Assembly (NCBI GenBank): GCA_030609975.1
Contig: JAUWSR010000035.1
Coordinates: 1 to 17,164, forward strand
Source of the DNA: Acidobacteriota bacterium
GTDB taxonomy: Bacteria; Acidobacteriota; Aminicenantia; Aminicenantales; Aminicenantaceae
Reading direction: 5' to 3'
DNA length: 17,164 nt
The translations under genes were made by a program, and so were the position numbers. Below are positions 6,401 to 13,295 of this stretch, piece by piece (the first letter of the stretch is position 1; every line of letters begins with the position of its first letter). The notes beneath the pieces were generated by a model. That model searched no databases, had not been told where the DNA came from, and worked only from the letters and a program-made list of their open reading frames with translations.

Positions 6401-6646
6401 TTAGGTTTTCTTATCCGTAGACTTTGCCTTGTCATTTTTACGGATCTCAATGACCTCGTCTTTGACGGGCACAATGATCCAGGCAATGATATAAAATAGA
6501 AACATAGGAAAAAGTGCCGTAAGCAGCCCGACCGCCACAAATAAAAGCCTGATCAGAGTAGCGTCAATATCCAAGTAATCGGCCAAGCCTGCGCACACGC
6601 CGCCTATCATCTTATTGCTTTGTAGTCTGTTTATTTTCTTTGACAT
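6401..6646 (-). CDS. PspC-domain small inner-membrane protein
   Basis: 81 residues. The whole N-terminal part is a PspC domain: LQSNKMIGGVCAGLADYLD followed by DATLIRLLFVAVGLL and a hydrophobic stretch to WIIVPVKDE. Two membrane segments are expected, about 30-44 and 46-60. The C-terminal 20 residues are highly charged (KNDKAKSTDKKT) and probably cytoplasmic. PspC proteins sense or buffer envelope stress in other bacteria; here no pspA or pspF is in view, so the function is only a family-level guess. An AAGGAG site sits six bases before ATG 6646. It lies 64 bp after the sulfur-carrier gene and 100 bp before the kinase gene; that 100-bp gap shows no gene or hairpin that I can support. Confidence 0.9.
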   Translation of the reverse strand: MSKKINRLQSNKMIGGVCAGLADYLDIDATLIRLLFVAVGLLTALFPMFLFYIIAWIIVPVKDEVIEIRKNDKAKSTDKKT

Positions 6647-6710
6647 GTGTTCTCCTTTTTTATTATATCCTACGTCCCCCTAAGGATTAAAGTTCCCATT
6701 TCAACATGCT

Positions 6711-6920
6711 TCAGCCGCCTGCAACCATGTGGATCACCTTGACGTCGGCGTTTTCCGGGACTACAGCGCTTTTATAGTTCTCTTTTTTGATCAAACGGCC
6801 GTCCAATTTGATAACCAGTAAACGAAAGGTGTAATTCATGACCTCCAGAACGGTTTGAACAGTCATGCCCTCTTGCCACGGCACTGTCCGGCCGTTGACC
6901 GTGATCGTCTCTCCAACCAT
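6711..6920 (-). CDS. ThiS/MoaD-like ubiquitin-fold sulfur carrier protein
   Basis: 69 residues ending in AGG, the C-terminal Gly-Gly that is adenylated and thiocarboxylated in ThiS and MoaD. ITVNGRTVPWQEGMTVQTVLE at the start and the terminal VKVIHMVAGG match the beta-grasp fold. It lies 20 bp downstream of the aldehyde oxidoreductase gene on the same strand. Tungsten-pterin oxidoreductases of anaerobes are often paired with such a carrier, so delivery of dithiolene sulfur to the pterin cofactor is the likely job; supplying sulfur for thiamine is the alternative and no thi genes are nearby. The ribosome-binding site (GGTG) is weak, so translation may depend on coupling to the upstream gene. 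No activating enzyme (MoeB/ThiF type) is encoded in the window. Confidence 0.85.
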   Translation of the reverse strand: MVGETITVNGRTVPWQEGMTVQTVLEVMNYTFRLLVIKLDGRLIKKENYKSAVVPENADVKVIHMVAGG

Positions 6921-6940
6921 ATTTCACCGCTGTGTCTAGA

Positions 6941-9097
6941 CTACTCTAGATGAGGCTTTACGACTTCGATCAATTCGGGAAGGTCCATGCCTAACTCCCT
7001 GAGGTGTTCGATCGTGGGCACACCCGCCTTGGTCCACCCCCGACGCGCGTAAACGGAATCCAAGAGCTTCTCGTACATCTCTTCCCGGTATTTGCGCGTG
7101 ATAGCGAGTTTTTCCTCGGTCGTTTTCCCTTCAGGATCGATCCCCATCTTCTCCCTCATTTGGGAATCGTAACGATCCTGCCGGGATTCGTATTCTCCCA
7201 GGGTGACGGGTCCGGCAGCCCGAAAAGGCTGAGCATCATGTTCCCTTTTTCCATAGCCCCGTCTCAGGTTGAAGATCCTTTGAAAATTGTACACTCTCTC
7301 CGATTGTTTGATCATTTCGAATTTATCGAAACTCTTGCCGGTCACACTTTTGTAAACCATGACATAATTGTCAACGTGTTCGGGAACCTTCTCAGGCTCG
7401 TCCTGTTCGGCATTATTTGCGGGTTCAACATCATTCCAGGGAAGCTTACATAATCCCACAAGCCCGAACCAGGTCCGGAACATGGGAAAATAGTGCAACG
7501 CTTCCGCTTTGTCCTCAAAAGTGGGGATCTGGTTGTTGACCATGTCCATGAAGATCAACCAGGCCTCATCATGCTGGGGCCCCTTGTTGGTCATGGCATA
7601 GCCTCCTTGCTGGGCCAATGATTCCTTGGACACATACTGAGAATATTCCAGGCCTTTGTTCTCCATGCCGATATCCTGGAGAAACTTGGCATCAGCTCCA
7701 TATTCCGCCGCAAATTTTTGCTTCATATTTCGAACGCCCATACCGACAATAACGCCGAATCCTGTCCCCTCTCCCATTTGGTGGATCAGTCTCAACGCCG
7801 CTTCACTGTTGCCGAAATTGAGCTTGAGCCCCCCCGTAATCTCATCATTGATAATACCGTTCTCATAGCATTCCATAGCGAAAGCCGTTGCGGTCCCGAA
7901 GGAGATGGTATCGATCCCATAGGTATCGCAATAGAAATTCAGCTCGAGTATGGCATCCACATCGAAGATCCCGCAATTGGAACCGACTCCAGCCGCTGTC
8001 TCATATTCAGGACCCTCCACCGCCACGATCTCTCCCTTATAGGGACCGGTTCGGAGCTCATAGTTTTCGGCCATTTTGCAGCAGGACATCATGCAACCCA
8101 GCCAGCAGCCATCAGGCATATTTTGAGTGAAACGTTCCTTAAGATGGTGAGAATCGATCTTGTGAGCATCTTGGTGTGAGCCGAATTTGAAATTGTGCAC
8201 AGGCAACAGGTCATAGTCGTTCATGATCTCCATAAGGTGTGCGGTGCCTGTCTCTTTCATATGGGCCTGCACATGATCCAATTCTTTCATTTCCTTAGCG
8301 AAATTCTTGCCCCTTTCCTGGATAGCAGCCATGTCCACCACATTGTTCCGGTTGGGAGTCACACCCTTGACCTTTGCCACCAGGGCTTTAATATTTTTAT
8401 CTCTGAAGACCGTACCGATCCCCCCTCGGCCGGCCTGTTTTAAACGAACCATCTTGCGTTTCACATCATAAAAACTGAAATTTAACATCCCGATCAAGGT
8501 GTGCTCAGCTGCAGTTCCTGAGGAAACTACCGATATATTCCGCTTGTCTTTTTCATCGTCGGCATACATCTCAGTCAACTGTTCCGCTAGGACATGGCTG
8601 TCTATTTTCTCCCCCGGGGCTTCTTCTATCCGTATCGAATTCGTGGTTTCATCGATGATCACAATGACATCTTTTTTTGCCTTCCCCTTGATCTCCAGCG
8701 CATCGAAGCCCGCAAACTTTAAAAAAGGGCCAAAATAGCCACCCACATTGCAGTCTATGACAACATCCGTAAGCGGTGAGATAGAGACCACCAAAGATTT
8801 CCCGGTTCCGGAATACTGAGTGATTCCGGCCACAGGGCCCGGAGAGATGACGATCTCGTTCTCAGCATCATTCCACCGCGTATCGGCTTTGGTCTCATCC
8901 CAGAGCAGGCGCAGGCCGAATCCCTTTCCCCCTATGAATTTTTCCTTCATCTCTTCGCTGACCGGCTTTTCCGCAACGGTGTTGTCGCTGAGGTTTATAA
9001 ACAGCGTACGGTTGTTGTAACCGCGGTCAATTTCTCCCGGCTGGTAGGCATATTCCTTGAGAAGCTTGTGTTGGGCCTTTAACTCCTGTACATGCAT
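6941..9097 (-). CDS. Aldehyde:ferredoxin oxidoreductase family tungsten (or molybdenum) enzyme, long type
   Basis: 718 residues from ATG 9097, preferred over a 40-residue extension to 9217 because AAGGAG lies eight bases before it and the extension would run into the divergent gene. The family oxidises aldehydes or related substrates to acids using a bis-pterin W/Mo centre and a [4Fe-4S] cluster, passing electrons to ferredoxin. Visible: GGKGFGLRLL (56-65), AGRGGIGTVFRDKNIKALV (222-240), cluster cysteines C331-x3-C335-x3-C339 with a distant C550 (GLCKLP), and DTYGIDTISFG (391-401). The cysteine spacing is one residue longer in the first gap than the classical C-x2-C-x3-C, as I recall for the longer subfamily (the classical enzyme is ~600 residues). 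The C-terminal YARRGWTKAGVPT is typical. It leads the leftward operon with the sulfur carrier next. Substrate and metal are not determined; related benzoyl-CoA reductase BamB-like enzymes share the fold. Confidence 0.92.
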   Translation of the reverse strand: MHVQELKAQHKLLKEYAYQPGEIDRGYNNRTLFINLSDNTVAEKPVSEEMKEKFIGGKGFGLRLLWDETKADTRWNDAENEIVISPGPVAGITQYSGTGKSLVVSISPLTDVVIDCNVGGYFGPFLKFAGFDALEIKGKAKKDVIVIIDETTNSIRIEEAPGEKIDSHVLAEQLTEMYADDEKDKRNISVVSSGTAAEHTLIGMLNFSFYDVKRKMVRLKQAGRGGIGTVFRDKNIKALVAKVKGVTPNRNNVVDMAAIQERGKNFAKEMKELDHVQAHMKETGTAHLMEIMNDYDLLPVHNFKFGSHQDAHKIDSHHLKERFTQNMPDGCWLGCMMSCCKMAENYELRTGPYKGEIVAVEGPEYETAAGVGSNCGIFDVDAILELNFYCDTYGIDTISFGTATAFAMECYENGIINDEITGGLKLNFGNSEAALRLIHQMGEGTGFGVIVGMGVRNMKQKFAAEYGADAKFLQDIGMENKGLEYSQYVSKESLAQQGGYAMTNKGPQHDEAWLIFMDMVNNQIPTFEDKAEALHYFPMFRTWFGLVGLCKLPWNDVEPANNAEQDEPEKVPEHVDNYVMVYKSVTGKSFDKFEMIKQSERVYNFQRIFNLRRGYGKREHDAQPFRAAGPVTLGEYESRQDRYDSQMREKMGIDPEGKTTEEKLAITRKYREEMYEKLLDSVYARRGWTKAGVPTIEHLRELGMDLPELIEVVKPHLE

Positions 9098-9148
9098 AGT
9101 ATTCACTCCTTGTAATAGAGACGGTATGTTGTTATTTTTATGATTAAT

Positions 9149-9177
9149 ATGATAACCAGTTTGAATCTCAGAATCAA
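9149..9177 (-). promoter_or_regulatory. Sigma70-like promoter of the aldehyde oxidoreductase operon
   Basis: On the minus strand TTGATT (-35, 9172-9177) and TATCAT (-10, 9149-9154) are separated by exactly 17 bp, giving four and five of six consensus matches. Expected start near 9142 leaves a leader of about 45 nt containing the AAGGAG site of the oxidoreductase gene. The plus-strand phosphatase gene begins 18 bp to the right, so both share a 97-bp divergent region. Confidence 0.6.
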
Positions 9178-9194
9178 TTGACTTTTTTATAGAC

Positions 9195-9722
9195 ATGCCA
9201 AAGATACCACTTTTCATCCTGACCGGCCCGATCCATTCAGGAAAAACCTCCCTGTTGGTCCGGACCTGCGCTGATCTGACCGGCCAGGGTTTGAGCCTGA
9301 ATGGTCTTCTCAGTCGAGCTTATTTTGAAGAAGACAGTTTCCGCGGCTATAACGGATACGACCTCCACACCGGGGTGACCTTCCCTTTGATCAGAATCAT
9401 CGGGGAACCGGAATGGGATCACATCGGTCGTTTCTATTTTCTCCCGGAAGGCATGAAACAAGCCGAGGACTCCATTTTGGCAATCGAGACCTCCCGTTTG
9501 ACAGTGATCGACGAAATGGGCCCTCTCGAATTGGCCGGAAGGGGGTTCTGGAGGCCGTTTCTCAAGCTGCAGAAGCTCGGTCAACCTATGCTTGTGGTCG
9601 TAAGGGAGAAGCTCCTGGCCTCCTTAACCGCTAAAACTGAAGTCAGACCCAGCGTGTTCAGGATGGATCAGCCCGATATCTTTGAAGCCCTGAAGGATGG
9701 TATCATCACAGGAACAAGATAG
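9195..9722 (+). CDS. THEP1-like P-loop nucleoside-triphosphatase (NTPase_1 family)
   Basis: 175 residues, matching the short single-domain THEP1-type NTPases. Walker A is G11-PIHS-G16-K17-T18 only ten residues from the start, and Walker B is VIDEMGPLEL with D106-E107 (typically DEIGPLEL). Known members hydrolyse NTPs slowly and their cellular role is unclear. No Shine-Dalgarno is visible before ATG 9195, but the P-loop position fixes the start. It is divergent from the tungsten oxidoreductase, and MobB (another P-loop cofactor protein) lies 2.5 kb away, so a part in pterin-cofactor or metal handling is a reasonable but unproven inference. It is cytoplasmic, with no signal or membrane segment. 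Confidence 0.82.
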   Translation: MPKIPLFILTGPIHSGKTSLLVRTCADLTGQGLSLNGLLSRAYFEEDSFRGYNGYDLHTGVTFPLIRIIGEPEWDHIGRFYFLPEGMKQAEDSILAIETSRLTVIDEMGPLELAGRGFWRPFLKLQKLGQPMLVVVREKLLASLTAKTEVRPSVFRMDQPDIFEALKDGIITGTR

Positions 9723-9892
9723 CTCCTAAGGGAATGCTCCTTCCTGAGATTAGTGCTTGTCTTTACAGGGGTATTTCTGCTAAATTATGGCGTTGCTCCG
9801 AGTCCCAGGAGCTAAGGCGAGCTGCTAGGCCCGGGGACCGATAGGGTAAGACGGGAAACGGTCTTGCCTTCCGTATTTGAAAAGGAGACACC
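9723..9892 (+). promoter_or_regulatory. 170-nt leader of the TonB receptor with potential RNA structure
   Basis: The gap contains no ORF. TTGTCT (about 9755-9760) and TAAATT (about 9779-9784) at 18-bp spacing form a weak promoter candidate. Downstream, GCTCC (9795-9799) pairs with GGAGC (9808-9812). The loop of that hairpin includes GTCCC, which could pair with GGGAC (9834-9838) as a pseudoknot. A second hairpin pairs 9845-9852 with 9861-9868 around an 8-nt loop. The receptor's AAAGGAG follows at about 9880. The arrangement is riboswitch-like, but no class was recognised: no B12-box/GCCACTG, TPP, SAM or c-di-GMP signature was found. Confidence 0.35.
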
Positions 9893-11857
9893 ATGACGAA
9901 GATCTCATCGCAGAAGTTTAAAATCCCCTTCCTCATCGCCTTGATAGCAATCTTGGTTTTACCGATTTTCTCCTGGGATCCCCAAACTCAACAGGAGAAA
10001 GAACAGCAGAAAAAAGAAGAGAAAGAAAAACAGAAAAAGCCTATCGTCATAACCGAGGAGATCCTGGTTGTTGGAGAGCTCCCCAAGGATCGGCCGGTCT
10101 CGACGGTCACCACTCTGGATGAGACCCAGATCGAAAGGATCAAACCTCTCGATCTCTCGGAAGCCATCCGCTATGCCCCGGGTGTACAGGTCACCTTCGG
10201 AGACAAATCCATCTACACGTTGAAACTGAGAGGCATCGACTCCAATCGCATTGCCCTGTTGATAGACGGCATCCCAGTGTATGAGCCCTACTTCAGCTCC
10301 TTCGACCTCAAGACCATTGCCACAGACGGCATCGACTCGATCCAGCTCACCAAAGGGCCTTCCTCGGTTCTTTATGGACCGAATACCCTAGGAGGGATCG
10401 TCAATGTCATCACCCAGCGGCCTGAAGGCCGCCCCCAGTTGTCTTTAAATGCTTCCTATGGCCAAGATAACACGCGCGGCGTGGGATTGCAGTCCGGTCT
10501 GCAGTGGAATCGCTGGGCATTTGCCGGGACTCTACTCTACCAGGACTCAGATGGATATTATTATCCCAGCCCGGAAAGTGGGGACCGCACACAGCGAATC
10601 AACACCGATTACCAAAGGCTCAATTTCAATGCCAAGGCTTACTTCAATCCGACCAACAGCTCAGAGTTTCTCTTCAATGCCGGGGTTCATCTCTCTGACT
10701 ATGGTATGCCTCCTGCGCTGGATTCAGAAAAACCACGTTTTTGGAGATTCAAGGACTGGAACCGCTACACCTTGAACGCCGGCGGCTATACGGCTCTTGG
10801 AAAAAATTCACTCGCACGTTTTAGAGCTTACTACGTTAACCACAACAACACACTGGCCATGTTCAGTGACCCTGAGATGACTCAGCCTCGTTTTGAAAGC
10901 ACCCATGACAATTCCGTTTATGGCTTTTTCGGCTTGGCTGATATCTCCACCCATACCAATAACCGTCTTAAATTCAGCTTTGACTACAAAGGCGATGATG
11001 TCCACACTCAAAATGATCTGGGAGATCCCTGGAAAACATATGACCAGCTCACCGTATCCTTCGGCGTGGAAGACCACTTCAGCCTAGTGCCCGAATGGCA
11101 GCTGGTGCTGGGACTCAGCTATGATTACCTGGATAAATATATAGGCGAGAACACCAGCAAGGTCAATCCCCTGGTCGGCGTTAAATTCTCTCCGCTAACC
11201 AGCTTGGATCTGCACTTAAGCTTCTCCCGCAAATCCCGGTTTCCCTCCATGCGATCCATGTACTCGGATCCCTCCGGCAATCCCGACCTCCTGAGTGAGA
11301 GTGGAACCATGTGGGAACTGGGATTCACTTTCAGCGAGGAGGTCTTTCTCTCGGGTGCCGTCTTCTTAATGGACTTCAAAGACATGATCGAAAGCGTGCG
11401 CCTGCCGGAGTATGATTTTCAACGTTATTATTTCAACATCGGCAAGGCCCACATCAATGGATTCGAGCTGCAGGCCCAGAAAAATCTACGTCACATGGGC
11501 TTTACCTTGAATTACACCTACCTCGACCACAGGAACGAGACCGAAGACCAGCCGCTGCTCCTGCTCGCTAAACACAACTTGAATTTCGATGTGCAGATTT
11601 ATCCTTTTACCGGCGTCCGTCTCGGGCTTAATGGCTCCTGGGCCTCAAATTCTTACTCGTTGTTGTTCGAAGGAGGCGATCTGGAAGAAGTCCCGGCATA
11701 TTTTTATCTGGACTCGGTTTTAGCCTATCGATGGCGGCAGACGGAAATATTTCTCAAAATAACCAACATCTTCAACGCCTACATATACACTGAGCCTGGC
11801 TTTCCCTGGAGAGGGCGTTTTTTTGAGCTGGGATTCCGGACGAATATCCTGAGATAA
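9893..11857 (+). CDS. TonB-dependent outer-membrane receptor
   Basis: 654 residues. A signal peptide (hydrophobic ~11-25, IPFLIALIAILVLPIF) is followed by a Lys/Glu/Gln-rich linker (about 31-50), a TonB-box-like EEILVVGE (55-62), and a plug domain (PVSTVTTLDE, EAIRYAPGVQVTFG, LRGIDSNRIALLIDGIPVYEP, LTKGPSSVLYGPNTLGGIVNVITQ). The C-terminal two-thirds is an alternating aromatic/polar beta-barrel. Its last segment runs to RFFELGFRTNILR. It imports an unidentified large or scarce ligand across the outer membrane with TonB energy. The length is modest, about a classical cobalamin/siderophore receptor. It follows a structured-looking leader, lies 170 bp after the phosphatase gene on the same strand, and is convergent with the duplicated small protein. 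Nothing in the sequence identifies the ligand; vitamin, siderophore or oxyanion chelate are all open. Confidence 0.92.
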   Translation: MTKISSQKFKIPFLIALIAILVLPIFSWDPQTQQEKEQQKKEEKEKQKKPIVITEEILVVGELPKDRPVSTVTTLDETQIERIKPLDLSEAIRYAPGVQVTFGDKSIYTLKLRGIDSNRIALLIDGIPVYEPYFSSFDLKTIATDGIDSIQLTKGPSSVLYGPNTLGGIVNVITQRPEGRPQLSLNASYGQDNTRGVGLQSGLQWNRWAFAGTLLYQDSDGYYYPSPESGDRTQRINTDYQRLNFNAKAYFNPTNSSEFLFNAGVHLSDYGMPPALDSEKPRFWRFKDWNRYTLNAGGYTALGKNSLARFRAYYVNHNNTLAMFSDPEMTQPRFESTHDNSVYGFFGLADISTHTNNRLKFSFDYKGDDVHTQNDLGDPWKTYDQLTVSFGVEDHFSLVPEWQLVLGLSYDYLDKYIGENTSKVNPLVGVKFSPLTSLDLHLSFSRKSRFPSMRSMYSDPSGNPDLLSESGTMWELGFTFSEEVFLSGAVFLMDFKDMIESVRLPEYDFQRYYFNIGKAHINGFELQAQKNLRHMGFTLNYTYLDHRNETEDQPLLLLAKHNLNFDVQIYPFTGVRLGLNGSWASNSYSLLFEGGDLEEVPAYFYLDSVLAYRWRQTEIFLKITNIFNAYIYTEPGFPWRGRFFELGFRTNILR

Positions 11858-11873
11858 AGAATTTCTTATACGT

Positions 11874-12161
11874 TCAGAGACTCAGCGTGAAGTTTTCAGG
11901 ATCTGCCGGGGCATCATCTAAGGAGACGATGATGCCTTTGAGCACATTCTCAGTCAACCGCCGCACAAAATCGTTCATTCGCAGCGGCTTTTGTCCGAGT
12001 TTGATCTCCAAGCCCAAGCCTGATTGTTGTTCAAAAACGACATCTTCAGGCTTTTCCGGCACATCATCCAGAGATGCCAAGATGCTTTGAGCTAGATTGG
12101 CTGTCACTTTTTGTACAAAAGCGTTCATCCTTAACTGCTTTCCCTCAACAACTAATTCCAT
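11874..12161 (-). CDS. Small protein of two tandem ~35-residue repeats, unknown function
   Basis: 95 residues from ATG 12161; an in-frame TTG at 12179 would add six. Residues 10-43 and 60-93 align without gaps at an offset of 50 residues, with 16 of 34 identical by my count. Each unit reads LRMN-x-FV, a variable amphipathic stretch, then SLDD-x-P-xx-PE. The sequence has no cysteines, no membrane segment and no signal. I recall single-unit relatives of the form NGK-x-(I/L)-x-MNDFV in anaerobes, but this is memory, not a search. GGGGGAG lies two bases before the ATG, which is unusually close. It follows mobB by 65 bp on the same strand, so a link to Mo/W-cofactor biology is possible. Its function is unknown. 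Confidence 0.68.
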   Translation of the reverse strand: MELVVEGKQLRMNAFVQKVTANLAQSILASLDDVPEKPEDVVFEQQSGLGLEIKLGQKPLRMNDFVRRLTENVLKGIIVSLDDAPADPENFTLSL

Positions 12162-12226
12162 AACTCCCCCAATATTCAAAAATAAAGCCGATCCTTATCT
12201 TTGCCATAACCTCGGCTCCCGGATGC

Positions 12227-12718
12227 TCAAAGTTTCGAGTCATGGTTCTGAACAAAATCAGCCAATCCCTGGATCTGACCAGGGTGAAAAAGTGGTTTTG
12301 CAGTGTCTATAGCCTGCACGGAAACGAGGGCGACAACGTCTTCTTTTCCAGCTTCTTCGCTGCCTGCTTCATCTTCTCGCAGGATCCATATCTTTGGGAT
12401 GCCCGGCTCATGCTTGCCACCTTCGATCAGGACGATATCACAATCACTGAAATAGGCTTCAGCAATCTGTTTTGCAGCTGCCGGTGAGCGTCTTGTTTGC
12501 AAAACAGCCAGTTTCTGAGGAGATAGCAAAGCAACCCCTTGAGAACCGGCCTGCATGAAACGCCAGGAATCCGTCCCTTGGCGGTCCAGTTCGAATCCCT
12601 GACTGCAGTGCTTGATCACGGCAACAGTTTGCTTTCGCCTGTTCAGCTCACGGATCAATTCCTGGATGAGCGTAGTCTTGCCTGTATTCGCATACCCAAC
12701 GACCGCTAAGATTTTCAT
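12227..12718 (-). CDS. mobB: Molybdopterin-guanine dinucleotide biosynthesis protein MobB
   Basis: 163 residues. The P-loop is G8-YANT-G13-K14-T15, followed by the MobB-specific IKHCSQGFELDRQGTDSWRF region (35-54), AGSQGVALLS, and a Walker B-like DIVLIEGGKHEPGIPKI (93-109). MobB binds GTP and assists attachment of GMP to molybdopterin with MobA in other bacteria. MobA is not in the window. The start ATG 12718 is directly preceded by GCAGG with no ideal spacing, so translation may rely on coupling with the HD-domain gene 11 bp upstream. The nearby tungsten/molybdenum oxidoreductase is a plausible beneficiary. Clear family match. Confidence 0.93.
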   Translation of the reverse strand: MKILAVVGYANTGKTTLIQELIRELNRRKQTVAVIKHCSQGFELDRQGTDSWRFMQAGSQGVALLSPQKLAVLQTRRSPAAAKQIAEAYFSDCDIVLIEGGKHEPGIPKIWILREDEAGSEEAGKEDVVALVSVQAIDTAKPLFHPGQIQGLADFVQNHDSKL

Positions 12719-12729
12719 CCTGCTTTATA

Positions 12730-13275
12730 CTAGAGCCCCAATTCGGAATGGATACCCTGCATGGCTTTGATACAAAGCTCGATAAACTCATCCAGGTCCA
12801 CTCCGATATTCCGGATCTGTTCAATATCTTCCCGTCGAGCTCCCCTGGCAAAACTCTTTTCTTTGTACCTTCGCTTGACAAATCCCAGATCGATGTCCAG
12901 AAGTTTCCGGTTGGGATGCATCAAGGTTGCAGCAATGATCAGCCCTGTGAGCGGATCGATGGAAAAGATGGCCCAGTCCATTTGGCTCTCACAGGGGGCG
13001 TGACCGGCATGAGCTTTTACCGCCTGGATGATATCAGGTTCAATACCCTGCTCCTGCAGAATCTTTACGGTTTCCACCGTGTGAAGTTCAGGTTTTTTTT
13101 CCGTCACCTCATAATCCAGATCATGCAGAATACCGGCTAATCCCCATTTTTCCTCATCCTCGCCCAATTTGGCCGCCATAGATCGCATACAGGCTTCAAC
13201 AGCTAAGCAATGTTTGATCAAATTCTTGTTCTTTAAATGCTGTTTCAACAAAACCAGTGCTTCATTCCTGTCCAT
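12730..13275 (-). CDS. HD-domain phosphohydrolase
   Basis: 181 residues. H22, H51-D52 in ILHDLDYE, and D106 in FSIDPLTG match the metal-binding pattern of a compact HD-superfamily hydrolase; HAGHAPC (87-93) provides further histidines. The family hydrolyses phosphomonoesters, nucleotides or cyclic nucleotides; the substrate cannot be deduced. It is cytoplasmic with no extra domain. AAAGGAG precedes ATG 13275. It lies 20 bp after the lipoprotein gene and 11 bp before mobB, forming part of the same leftward operon. Confidence 0.88.
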   Translation of the reverse strand: MDRNEALVLLKQHLKNKNLIKHCLAVEACMRSMAAKLGEDEEKWGLAGILHDLDYEVTEKKPELHTVETVKILQEQGIEPDIIQAVKAHAGHAPCESQMDWAIFSIDPLTGLIIAATLMHPNRKLLDIDLGFVKRRYKEKSFARGARREDIEQIRNIGVDLDEFIELCIKAMQGIHSELGL

Positions 13276-13295
13276 GTTGATATCTCCTTTGGTCT

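Noticed and set aside
6390..6412. GAATTCGCCCTT string resembling a TA-cloning vector junction
   Set aside because: It is a 12-base chance match at the end of the pspC gene; reading frame and surroundings continue normally on both sides, so contamination is unlikely.
9181..9194. Leaderless promoter for the THEP1-like gene
   Set aside because: TTGAAT (9161-9166) is present but the base positions for -10 are only T-rich and end too near the ATG.
9098..9217. N-terminal extension of the aldehyde oxidoreductase to 9217
   Set aside because: The extension lacks family similarity, overlaps the divergent NTPase start and includes the promoter; AAGGAG before 9097 marks the real start.
9723..9892. Cobalamin riboswitch before the TonB receptor
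   Set aside because: No GCCACTG-type B12 box and no GGGAA/CCGGT core could be found, although AGTCCCAGGAG is vaguely similar.
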